A DNA stretch of 44,902 nt, taken from positions 1-44,902 of the forward strand of contig CAYSDL010000010.1 of assembly GCA_964429875.1 (NCBI GenBank), written 5' to 3'. Under the pieces are notes generated by a model, which was given only the letters and a program-made list of their open reading frames with translations, was not told the origin of the DNA and made no database searches. Of the stretch, positions 36,564-44,295 are shown piece after piece (the stretch's first letter is position 1; every line of letters starts with the position of its first letter). The position numbers and the translations under genes were made by a program. This stretch comes from CAYSDL01 sp964429875. Lineage in GTDB: Bacteria > Fidelibacterota > Marinisomatia > SCGC-AAA003-L08 > D37C17.

Positions 36564-36581
36564 TAATAATTGAAATTATTA
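36564..36581. repeat. Inverted repeat in the divergent region before the ulosonate operon
   Basis: TAATAATT and AATTATTA flank a 2-bp centre just upstream of the membrane-protein ATG, in the 130-bp region that must also hold the promoter of the plus-strand operon. Possible operator; all but two of its bases are A or T, so confidence is low. The rest of the spacer shows no clear -35/-10 pair. Confidence 0.3.
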
Positions 36582-36690
36582 GCAGAATTTAAGTTATTTA
36601 TTATCTATGTCCAATGATGATTCACAATAAAAATTCTAGGAACTAAAAACTATTAATATCATTAAATAATTATTGTAAATTTTAAATATT

Positions 36691-37377
36691 TTGAAGAAAA
36701 TAATTTCTATTATACCTGCAAGGGGTGGAAGTAAAAGTATACCTAAGAAAAATTTAGTTCATTTTTTAGGAAGCCCCTTGATATGTAAAACAATACAGCA
36801 ATCATTAAATACAAAAAGTATTAAAAGAACAATTGTTAGCACCGATGATAATGAAACTGCTGATATTTCTAAGGAATATGGTGCAGAAGTTATAAAAAGA
36901 CCTGATCATATTTCAGGAGATGATGCAACTACAGAATCTGCTTTAATCCATGTATTAGATACACTTAAAAATACAGAAAAATATATACCTGATATTGTTG
37001 TTCTATTACAAGCTACATCACCATTGAGAAAAGAAAATGATATTGAACATGCTATACAACATTTTATTAATAAAAAAGCTGATTCATTGATTTCAGGTTC
37101 AAAATTTGAAGATTTTTTATTTTGGGAAAGAAAAAATAAATTATGGGATCCTGTAAATTATAATCCCAAAAATAGAATGCGAAGGCAAGATAGAAATCCT
37201 CAGTTTGTTGAAAATGGATCGATTTATATGTTTAAGCCAGAAATTTTGTATAAATTTAATAATAGAATTGGTGGAAAAATGGTAATGTTTGAAATGGAAT
37301 TTTGGCAAACCTGGGAAATTGATACATATGAAGAGATTGACTTACTATCTTTTTATTATAATAAATTTTTAAAATAG
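36691..37377 (+). CDS. CMP-ulosonate synthetase, NeuA-type cytidylyltransferase
   Basis: 228-residue nucleotidyltransferase that activates a 2-keto-3-deoxy sugar acid with CTP. The NTP loop IPARGGSKSIPKKN (8-21) and the motifs LLQATSPLR, FVENGSIYMF and WEIDTYEEIDL are those of CMP-sialic, legionaminic and pseudaminic acid synthetases rather than of KdsB (which would read IPARYASTRLPGKPL and VQGDEP). Length fits NeuA/PseF without a fused domain. The start is TTG with no clear Shine-Dalgarno. It opens an operon with a NeuB-type synthase 11 bp downstream, and then KdnB-, KdnA-, KdsC- and WaaA-like genes. I infer that it makes the CMP form of the operon's own sugar. Confidence 0.88.
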   Translation: MKKIISIIPARGGSKSIPKKNLVHFLGSPLICKTIQQSLNTKSIKRTIVSTDDNETADISKEYGAEVIKRPDHISGDDATTESALIHVLDTLKNTEKYIPDIVVLLQATSPLRKENDIEHAIQHFINKKADSLISGSKFEDFLFWERKNKLWDPVNYNPKNRMRRQDRNPQFVENGSIYMFKPEILYKFNNRIGGKMVMFEMEFWQTWEIDTYEEIDLLSFYYNKFLK

Positions 37378-37388
37378 GAAAAATAATT

Positions 37389-38252
37389 ATGAAACTAAGA
37401 AATATGCAGTTAACAAATAATTCACCATGCTATATCATTGCAGAAATAGGCATTAATCATAATGGAGATATTAATATTGCAAAAAATTTAATTAAAATAG
37501 CTAAAGAAGCAGGATGCGATGCTGTAAAATTTCAAAAACGAAATCCTGATGTTTGTGTACCTGAAAAACAGAAAAATGTTATGAGAGAAACACCTTGGGG
37601 CTATATAACGTATCTTGAATACAAATATAAAGTTGAATTTGAAAAAGAAGAATATGACATAATTAATGATTATTGTGAATGTTTAGATATCCATTGGTTT
37701 GCATCACCTTGGGATGTAGACTCAGTTAGTTTTTTATCTCAATATGATATTCCCGCATTAAAAGTTCCATCTGCAAGTTTAAATGATATAGAATTATTAA
37801 AATCAATGAATGATACTCAAATTCCAATCATTTTATCTACGGGGATGTCAACGCAAGAGGAGGTAGATGCAGCAATTAATTTATTAAGAAAAAATGATTT
37901 AGCTGTATTGCACTGTATTAGCACATATCCTACACCACCAGAAGAATTAAATTTAAATGTAATTAAAACATACCAAGAAAAATATCCTAATATCATCATT
38001 GGTTATTCTGGCCATGAAACAGGATTATCCACTACATATGCGGCTGTAGCTTTAGGGGCCAAAATTATTGAAAGACATATTACGCTTGATCGATCAATGT
38101 GGGGGACTGATCATTCTGCATCCGTTGAGCCTCAAGGGCTCAAAAACTTAGTAAGCAATATAAGGGATATAGAATCTGCAATGGGTAATGGTATTAAAGA
38201 GGTAACTAAAGGAGAACTTCCTATTAGAGAAAAATTAAGACGAGTTCAATGA
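37389..38252 (+). CDS. NeuB-family ulosonate synthase lacking the SAF domain
   Basis: 287-residue TIM-barrel enzyme of the NeuB family (PF03102), which condenses phosphoenolpyruvate with an aldose. Core motifs: IAEIGINHNGD (17-27), AVKFQKR, HWFASPWDVDSV, LKVPSASLNDIELL, LSTGMSTQEEVD, LHCISTYPTPPEELNL, GYSGHETG and ERHITLDRSMWGTDHSAS. It ends at REKLRRVQ, just where other NeuB proteins continue into a 60-residue SAF (antifreeze-like) domain, so that domain is missing. In Neisseria NeuB the SAF domain of the partner subunit helps bind the N-acetyl group; its absence suggests a substrate without an acylamino group. Four-nt overlap with the dehydrogenase gene. A pentose or hexose phosphate is a reasonable acceptor, given the KdsC-like phosphatase nearby. 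Confidence 0.88.
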   Translation: MKLRNMQLTNNSPCYIIAEIGINHNGDINIAKNLIKIAKEAGCDAVKFQKRNPDVCVPEKQKNVMRETPWGYITYLEYKYKVEFEKEEYDIINDYCECLDIHWFASPWDVDSVSFLSQYDIPALKVPSASLNDIELLKSMNDTQIPIILSTGMSTQEEVDAAINLLRKNDLAVLHCISTYPTPPEELNLNVIKTYQEKYPNIIIGYSGHETGLSTTYAAVALGAKIIERHITLDRSMWGTDHSASVEPQGLKNLVSNIRDIESAMGNGIKEVTKGELPIREKLRRVQ

Positions 38253-39379
38253 GATTTTTTCTAAATACAAATTTTATTCTTAAGCAAGGATCAAGCCATA
38301 AAATTACAGAATTTATTAAAGAAAATATTACTCATGCAGAGTACCCAGCTCTTATTTATGATCAAATTTTAGATGGACAGGAACATTTTGATAAGGCATT
38401 AAAAAATCTTAAAATAAATTTTCCCAAAATTAATATTCTAGTTAATAGTAAGCAGGGAGAACCAACTTATAGATATTTAAATAAATTGGCTAATCATTGT
38501 AGAACTAAAGATATTGATTGTGTAATTGCTATTGGTGGTGGAAGTACAATGGACCTTGGTAAAGGAGTTGCATTTTTAATAAATAATAAAGAAGATGCAC
38601 TTACTTATAAAGGTTTCCCTAAAAATGTTAAAGATCCAGTACCACTCATTACTTGTCCTTCATTATTGGGAAGCGGAGCTGATATCAGTTATAATGCTGT
38701 TTTTATTGATGAAGATGAAGGTAGAAAATTAGGCATTAATACAACACAAAATTTCCCAAAACTTACAATTATAGATTCAGAATTGACAATGGGAGCACCT
38801 GAATCAGTTGTTATATCTTCTGCCATGGATACTTTAGTTCATTGTATAGATAGTTTTGGATCAAAAAAGCATACAAAAATGAGCAGAATATTTTCTATAG
38901 AAGGATTTAAAAATACATTTGAAGTATTATTGAATAGAGAACATATGAATATTAATTTCAGAGAAAAATTAGCATTAGGTTCAATTTGTGGAATCACCGC
39001 ATTAATGAATTCAGGGGATGGTCCCACAAATGGATTTGCTTACTATTTGGGAGTGAAGCATAATGTCCCACATGGATTAGCTGGGGCAATATTTTTAAAA
39101 GAAGTAGTAGAGTATAATATTAATCAAGGATATTCTGAATATTGTATGTTAAATAAAAGAATAGATGAAAATGTTAATGTGCTATTAATTAATTTTGAAA
39201 AAATATATAAAAATTTAAATATACCAAACTTGTTAGATTACAATTTTACAAAGAATAATTTAGAAGAATTTGTTTCTGGTTCTATGCAGTCTCTTTCTGG
39301 GTCATTTGCAGGAAATCCAATAGATTTTAATGAAGATGCGGTCAGAAAAGTATATAATAATTTAATTATGGAGAAATAA
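38249..39379 (+). CDS. Iron-type alcohol dehydrogenase family protein, KdnB-like
   Basis: 376-residue metal-dependent alcohol dehydrogenase of the group-III family. The nucleotide site is IAIGGGSTMDLGKG (94-106). Metal ligands visible are Asp194 and His198 (AMDTLVHCIDSF) and His275 (NVPHGLAGA). By ungapped alignment to FucO the fourth ligand position, 14 residues before the PHG histidine, is Asn261, with an extra His271 nearby. Shewanella KdnB of this family oxidises the C8 hydroxyl of KDO to an aldehyde. The neighbour is a KdnA-like aminotransferase starting with no gap, so the same two-step amination is likely here. Overlaps the NeuB-type gene by ATGA. The family call is firm, the KdnB role rests on context. 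Confidence 0.82.
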   Translation: MRFFLNTNFILKQGSSHKITEFIKENITHAEYPALIYDQILDGQEHFDKALKNLKINFPKINILVNSKQGEPTYRYLNKLANHCRTKDIDCVIAIGGGSTMDLGKGVAFLINNKEDALTYKGFPKNVKDPVPLITCPSLLGSGADISYNAVFIDEDEGRKLGINTTQNFPKLTIIDSELTMGAPESVVISSAMDTLVHCIDSFGSKKHTKMSRIFSIEGFKNTFEVLLNREHMNINFREKLALGSICGITALMNSGDGPTNGFAYYLGVKHNVPHGLAGAIFLKEVVEYNINQGYSEYCMLNKRIDENVNVLLINFEKIYKNLNIPNLLDYNFTKNNLEEFVSGSMQSLSGSFAGNPIDFNEDAVRKVYNNLIMEK

Positions 39380-40537
39380 ATGGCAGGTGCTGAATTAATA
39401 GGAAAAGAAGAGTTAGAACAAATAAAAAGATTATTTGAAAAATCAAATGTTAATCTTTATAGATATGGTCAAAATAATTTTTTAGCTAATGAATTAGAAG
39501 AAAAATTTGCTGATTATATGGGGGTAAAATATGCTCATCTTGTATCATCAGGAACAGCAGCCATTCACTCTGCTTTAGCAGCATGTTGCATAGGCCCTGG
39601 AGATGAAGTTATAACCACCGCATATACTTTTGTAGCGCCGATAGAAGCAATAGTGGCTTTAGGGGCAACTCCTATACCAGTTAACATAGATTCAACCTAT
39701 CATTTGGACCCAATTGAAGTTGAAAAACATATTACAAATAAAACAAAAGCAATAGTTTGTATCCCAATGTGGGCGCCACCACACATGGATCAAATTCTTA
39801 AGATAGCTAGTAATAATAATTTGATGCTTATAGAAGATTCCGCACAGGCTCTAGGAGCAAAATATAAAGGAAAGAAATTAGGAACCTTTGGTGATATTGG
39901 ATCTTTTTCATTTGATGCAGGAAAAACATTGCATACAGGTGAAGGAGGTATTATCATTACAGACAATAAAGAATTATATAATAAAGCTGCAGAATTTTCT
40001 GATCACGGACATATGCATGAACCTAATCTTCCAAGAGGATTAGACCCAAGAAGAATGAAAGGTTTAAATTTAAGAATGAGTGAATTAACAGCGGCAATTG
40101 GAATTGCCCAATTAAACAAAATTGATTTCATTTTATCAAAATCTAAAAAAAATAAAGAATACATAAAAAAGAATCTTTTAGATATATCAAATATTTCTTT
40201 TAGAGAGTTTTCAGATGAGGAAGGTTCACAGGGGGATACATTAATTTTTAATTTATCTAATATAGGTGATGCTATAAACATATCTAAATTTATGGAAAGT
40301 AAAGGCCTTGGTACTAAAATATTACCAGAAGCATTTGATTGGCATTATGCAGGTTCATGGGACCACATATTTAAAGATATAGAATATTATAGTACAGTTG
40401 ATATTCATAAAAGGTGGAAATCAACAGAGGATTTATTAAGAAGGAGTATTTGCATTAATATTCCAGTAAATATCACAGAAGATAAGTGTGATGAAATTAT
40501 AAATATTATTAAAGAAGGATGTAATAAATATGAGTAA
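39380..40537 (+). CDS. DegT/DnrJ-type sugar aminotransferase, KdnA-like
   Basis: 385-residue PLP aminotransferase of the sugar class. The PLP lysine is Lys182 in SFSFDAGKTLHTGEGG; SSGTAAIHSAL (phosphate site) and EDSAQALGAKYKG (cofactor Asp) are in place. Features I associate with KdnA, the Shewanella enzyme that aminates 8-oxo-KDO to Kdo8N, are the GAELIG start, FSDHGHMHE, GLNLRMSELTAAIG and ISFREFSDEEG; these are recalled, not searched. The variant DAGKT around the lysine differs from the SFFPSKNL of common nucleotide-sugar aminotransferases, which agrees with a free ulosonate as substrate. It follows the dehydrogenase with no gap and overlaps the phosphatase gene by 8 nt. Confidence 0.85.
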   Translation: MAGAELIGKEELEQIKRLFEKSNVNLYRYGQNNFLANELEEKFADYMGVKYAHLVSSGTAAIHSALAACCIGPGDEVITTAYTFVAPIEAIVALGATPIPVNIDSTYHLDPIEVEKHITNKTKAIVCIPMWAPPHMDQILKIASNNNLMLIEDSAQALGAKYKGKKLGTFGDIGSFSFDAGKTLHTGEGGIIITDNKELYNKAAEFSDHGHMHEPNLPRGLDPRRMKGLNLRMSELTAAIGIAQLNKIDFILSKSKKNKEYIKKNLLDISNISFREFSDEEGSQGDTLIFNLSNIGDAINISKFMESKGLGTKILPEAFDWHYAGSWDHIFKDIEYYSTVDIHKRWKSTEDLLRRSICINIPVNITEDKCDEIINIIKEGCNKYE

Positions 40538-41045
40538 AGATATTATAAATAAAGCTAAAAAAATTAAATTAATAGCTACGGATATAGATGGAGTTTGGAC
40601 AGATTCTAAAATGTATTATACAAAAGATGGTGTGTTTATGAAATCTTTTTCAACATATGATGGCATGGGTGCAGATTTATTATTAAAATATAATTTTATT
40701 GTTGTAATGATAACTAGTGAATATGAGAATATTGATATATTGCATGCGAGAGCAAAAAAATTAAAAATTAAAGAAGTATATACTCATGAAAAAAATAAAT
40801 TAGATAGGTTGAAATATTTAGAAAAAAAATATAATCTAACTAAAGATCAAATTGCATATATAGGAGATGATATTAATGATTTAGGTGCAATAGAATACGC
40901 AGGCTTATCTGCATCTCCTCCAAATACTCCTATTTTAGATTACTGTAAGCCAGATTTTATTACTAATAGAAAAAGTGGTATGGGCGCCTTTAGAGATCTT
41001 GCAGAGGTTATTATGCGTGCACAGAATATTAATGTGAAATTTTAA
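40530..41045 (+). CDS. KdsC-type HAD phosphatase
   Basis: 171-residue C0-type HAD phosphatase without a cap domain. The nucleophile loop is ATDIDGVWTDSK (Asp18, Asp20); motif II is MITSE; the Lys is in EKNKLDRLKYL; motif III/IV is IAYIGDDINDLGAIEYAG. Relatives remove phosphate from KDO 8-phosphate (KdsC), KDN 9-phosphate or Neu5Ac 9-phosphate. In this operon it would act on the product of the NeuB-type synthase, which implies a phosphorylated acceptor sugar rather than the free ManNAc used by classical bacterial NeuB. Overlaps the aminotransferase gene by 8 nt and is 8 bp ahead of the WaaA-like gene. Confidence 0.9.
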   Translation: MSKDIINKAKKIKLIATDIDGVWTDSKMYYTKDGVFMKSFSTYDGMGADLLLKYNFIVVMITSEYENIDILHARAKKLKIKEVYTHEKNKLDRLKYLEKKYNLTKDQIAYIGDDINDLGAIEYAGLSASPPNTPILDYCKPDFITNRKSGMGAFRDLAEVIMRAQNINVKF

Positions 41046-41053
41046 AATTATTT

Positions 41054-42337
41054 ATGTTTTTTTATTTACTTTATTTCTTATTATCTCCTCTATTTTTTCT
41101 ATTCATACATATTTCAAAATTTTTCAACACCAAAATCCATGATCATACAAAACATGAAAAGATATCATTTAAAAATGTCCTTTTCGCATTATCTTTAGTT
41201 AATAGAAATGAGAAAAATGTTTTAATTTTTCATGCAGCGTCTTCAGGTGAATTTGAACAACTAATACCCATACTAAGAAAAATTAATCGTGAAAAATATT
41301 TTATTGTTCAATCCTTCACATCTACTACAGTATATAATAAAGAATTAAATAATGATTTATTTGATGCATGTTGTTATCATCCGTATGATTTATGGTGGAA
41401 TTCATTCACATTCTTTTCTAAAATAAAACCAAAAGCATATATTATTACAAGACAGGATATCTGGCCCTTTCATTTATTGATAGCTAGTAAACTACAGATA
41501 AAAATATTTTATATTAATGCAAATTTGCATAATAAATCAATCTGGATTAAACCATTTATTCATCAATTTTCAAAATCAATTTTCAAAAATTTATACTTAT
41601 GTTTAGTCCCCTCAAAAAATATTTTTAATAAGTTTTCAAAAATTATAGATAAAAATAAGTTAGTTCTTACTGGTGATTCACGATTTGATCAAGTAATTGA
41701 AAGGGCACAAACCAATAATAAAATAAATTATTTACCAGAAAATTATTCTCAGTCTTTTAATATTATATTTGGAAGTTATGATAAATATGATGAACAATAT
41801 ATTCTATATGCATTTAAAAAAATGTATATAAATAAAAATGATACACTCTTAAAATTGAATCATAGAATTATTTTAGTACCTCATGAGGTTGATAATAAAA
41901 CAATTTCAAGAATGAAAATCAGTTTAGATAGTTTAGGTTTTACATATCAATTATATTCTGAGATAGATAAAAACAATGATCAATCTAGAATATTAATATT
42001 TGATCAAGTGGGTGCATTAGCCGATATTTATAAAGAATGTGATTTAGCATATGTTGGCTCAGGATTTAATGATGGAGTACATTCAGTGATTGAACCGGGG
42101 GTTCATGGCTGCATAGTTGGTTTTGGTCCTAATATTGAGCTATTGGATGAAGCAAAAAACATTTATAAACACAATCTAGGGATAATGATTAAAAATAAGG
42201 ATGATATGTATGAATTTTTGAATTTATACAACAATAAAGAAGTTTTAGATTCATTAGGTAAAGATATTAAAAAATATATTATGAGCAAAAGCAATGCTTC
42301 ACAAAAAATTATTAATATCTTAGAAAGAGAAATATGA
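41054..42337 (+). CDS. waaA: 3-deoxy-D-manno-octulosonic acid transferase (WaaA/KdtA)
   Basis: 427-residue GT30 glycosyltransferase, which moves KDO-type sugars from CMP onto lipid A. An N-terminal membrane anchor (YLLYFLLSPLFFLFIHI, residues 4-20) is followed by the catalytic Glu66 in HAASSGEFEQLIPIL, as in HAASVGE of known enzymes. C-terminal motifs: TGDSRFDQV, LVPHEVD, FDQVGALADIYKECDLAYVGSGF split over 42000-42070, and HSVIEPGVHGCIVGFGP. The GGFGxGIHN element of most WaaA reads SGFNDGVHS. Its place directly after the ulosonate genes suggests that it uses the sugar they make. ATGA overlap with the next gene. Number of sugars added cannot be told. Confidence 0.92.
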   Translation: MFFYLLYFLLSPLFFLFIHISKFFNTKIHDHTKHEKISFKNVLFALSLVNRNEKNVLIFHAASSGEFEQLIPILRKINREKYFIVQSFTSTTVYNKELNNDLFDACCYHPYDLWWNSFTFFSKIKPKAYIITRQDIWPFHLLIASKLQIKIFYINANLHNKSIWIKPFIHQFSKSIFKNLYLCLVPSKNIFNKFSKIIDKNKLVLTGDSRFDQVIERAQTNNKINYLPENYSQSFNIIFGSYDKYDEQYILYAFKKMYINKNDTLLKLNHRIILVPHEVDNKTISRMKISLDSLGFTYQLYSEIDKNNDQSRILIFDQVGALADIYKECDLAYVGSGFNDGVHSVIEPGVHGCIVGFGPNIELLDEAKNIYKHNLGIMIKNKDDMYEFLNLYNNKEVLDSLGKDIKKYIMSKSNASQKIINILEREI

Positions 42338-43017
42338 AAAACATATTTATTATATTATTATTTTCAGTTCTTTTATCTAATCACGAAGAAACCATTTCAT
42401 ATTTAGTCAAATATAATGGGATTAAAGCTGGAGAAGCAGTTTTAGCTAAGCATATAAAAGATAATGATATCAATCTTATCTTTAATTTAAAATCAAGAAA
42501 ATTCATTGATTTATTATATAAGTTAAGAGAATCTGTTTCAATAATTGCTGATAAAAATAATTATTCAATTCTAAGCATTAGTAAATCAACTCAACAAGGA
42601 AAATACAAAAAAAATTTTACAGCTTCATTCAATTATAAAAAATCTATTGGTCAAATAAATAATAATGAATTTATATTGCTAAATAATATTTATGACCCAA
42701 TTAGTATTATTTATAATCTTAGAAATCAAATTTTAGATAAAGATAAAATTTTTAAATATGACATTATTAGTAAAAATAAAACTAAGACAATTGAGATGCA
42801 TGTTGTAGGGCACGAAAGTATTATTATTAATAATAAAGAATATCATTGCTCAATTTTAGAAGCGACTAATTCAGTTGATAATGAAAAAGTAAAAAAAACA
42901 GACGCTCTAAAATTATGGATCAGCTCTGATGCATATGCACTCCCCATTATAATAGAAAAAAAAGCTAAAAATGGAAATATCAAAATGGAAATGATAAGTT
43001 ATAAAATAATAGAATAA
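42334..43017 (+). CDS. DUF3108 family periplasmic protein
   Basis: 227 residues. A short signal peptide (IFIILLFSVLLSN) is followed by the DUF3108 opening ISYLVKYNGIKAGEAVL and further family stretches (SRKFIDLLYKLRESVS, YDPISIIYNLR, KLWISSDAYALPIIIEKK). The fold is predicted mostly beta. Family function is not established; members often sit with LPS or envelope genes. It overlaps waaA by 4 nt and shares one base with the kinase start, so it belongs to the operon. A link to lipid A or LPS assembly is inference from context. Confidence 0.85.
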   Translation: MKNIFIILLFSVLLSNHEETISYLVKYNGIKAGEAVLAKHIKDNDINLIFNLKSRKFIDLLYKLRESVSIIADKNNYSILSISKSTQQGKYKKNFTASFNYKKSIGQINNNEFILLNNIYDPISIIYNLRNQILDKDKIFKYDIISKNKTKTIEMHVVGHESIIINNKEYHCSILEATNSVDNEKVKKTDALKLWISSDAYALPIIIEKKAKNGNIKMEMISYKIIE

Positions 43018-43898
43018 TGAAAGATTATTTTGTTATATATAATCCCATTAGTGGTAAAGGAAGATCAAAAAAAATCATTAAACACTTGATAAATGATTTA
43101 AAAAAAGAAGAGAAAAATTATAATATTAAAGCTACAAAATATCCTAATCATGCAAAAGAAATATGTAGAAGTATTAAAGGATATAAAAATTTAATTTTAG
43201 TAGGTGGAGATGGAACATTTAATGAATGTATTAATGGATTAATACTCAATAAAAATCATTTACCTATTGTAGGCTTCCTACCAGGTGGTACAGGGAATTC
43301 CTTCATGCATGATTTAAAAGCTTTAGAGTATGAAGATGCAATAAAATTAATACTACGTGAAAACACAAAGAGTATTGATGTATTAAAATTAAATTTATTT
43401 AATCGAGTAGAATATTCAATCAATATTGTAGGTTGGGGCATGGCATCAGATATAAATATTTTATCTGAAAAATTACGTTTTTTGGGACCTTCTAGATATA
43501 CTATTGCAAGTATTTATTATGTTTTTAATAAAAAATCTAGAAGGGCAACAATTAATATTGATGGCGATGAAAGAACAGACAAATATTTACTTATACTAAA
43601 TCTTAATACCATACATACAGGCAAAGGTATGAAGGCCGCACCAGGTGCAATTATGAATGATGGCTTATTAGATGTTATAATAATAAAATCTAATATTACA
43701 AAATTTCAATTATTGAAATTACTTCCAAAAATATTTACAGGTGAACATATAAATTCTGATAAAGTGGAATATTTACAAACTAAAAAAATATCTATCAAAC
43801 CTCAAATAGATGAAATTTTAAATATAGATGGTGAAATGAAATGTAAAACACCTGTTGAAATATCAATTATTCCAAAAAAGTTAAAAATATATTGTTAG
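43017..43898 (+). CDS. Diacylglycerol kinase-family lipid kinase (DagK/YegS-like)
   Basis: 293-residue cytoplasmic lipid kinase. N-terminal catalytic domain: YNPISGKGRSKK (ADP-binding), LVGGDGTFNECING with GGDGT at 63-67, and LPGGTGNSFMHDL. The C-terminal domain has the typical APGAIMNDGLLDVIII and ends with INIDGE-type LNIDGEMK. Members phosphorylate diacylglycerol, sphingoid bases or related lipids. It is the last gene of the envelope operon and its ATG shares one base with the previous stop. Its stop is 1 bp from the convergent atpC stop. Lipid substrate unknown. Confidence 0.93.
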   Translation: MKDYFVIYNPISGKGRSKKIIKHLINDLKKEEKNYNIKATKYPNHAKEICRSIKGYKNLILVGGDGTFNECINGLILNKNHLPIVGFLPGGTGNSFMHDLKALEYEDAIKLILRENTKSIDVLKLNLFNRVEYSINIVGWGMASDINILSEKLRFLGPSRYTIASIYYVFNKKSRRATINIDGDERTDKYLLILNLNTIHTGKGMKAAPGAIMNDGLLDVIIIKSNITKFQLLKLLPKIFTGEHINSDKVEYLQTKKISIKPQIDEILNIDGEMKCKTPVEISIIPKKLKIYC

Positions 43899-43899
43899 A

Positions 43900-44295
43900 T
43901 TATTTTTTTTTAAAAAGGTTTAAACGATTTTTTGCACGTAGAATAGATTTTTGTGCTCTATCCATATCTATAGATTTTTCATCTAATCTTTTTTGCGCTC
44001 TATTTAAGGATTTTGTTGCACGTTCCTGATCTAGGGTTTTTGTATCTTCAATGGTTTCTAATAGCAACTGAACACCTTCAGGTTTTATATCAGAGTAACC
44101 TCCACTGGTAGAAAAATATCGATTTTTTCCATTAATAGTAATTTTTATTTCTCCAATTGTTAATGCAATTATAGATGCCGCATGTTTTGCTTGGATGCCA
44201 GTTAAACCATCTAATGAAGGAATTCTTAAATAGGATATATTATCATAAGAAATAATACTTGTTGGAGTAATAATATCTAATTGAAATTTGTTCAT
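43900..44295 (-). CDS. atpC: F-type ATP synthase epsilon subunit
   Basis: 131-residue epsilon subunit of the F1 sector. The N-terminal beta-sandwich starts FQLDIITPTSIISYDNISYL and contains DGLTGIQAKHAASI, the family signature; the C-terminal half is a helical hairpin rich in Lys, Arg and Asp (RATKSLNRAQKRLDEK). The ATG shares a base with the atpD stop (TAATG), so the two are translationally coupled. The lower end faces the lipid kinase with a 1-bp gap. No other atp gene is on this side, so the operon ends here. Confidence 0.95.
   Translation of the reverse strand: MNKFQLDIITPTSIISYDNISYLRIPSLDGLTGIQAKHAASIIALTIGEIKITINGKNRYFSTSGGYSDIKPEGVQLLLETIEDTKTLDQERATKSLNRAQKRLDEKSIDMDRAQKSILRAKNRLNLFKKK

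Noticed and set aside
36691..38252. Ordinary sialic or pseudaminic acid pathway
   Set aside because: No NeuC epimerase, PseB/PseC dehydratase-aminotransferase, PseG or acetyltransferase is present; the partners are KdnA-, KdnB-, KdsC- and WaaA-like instead.
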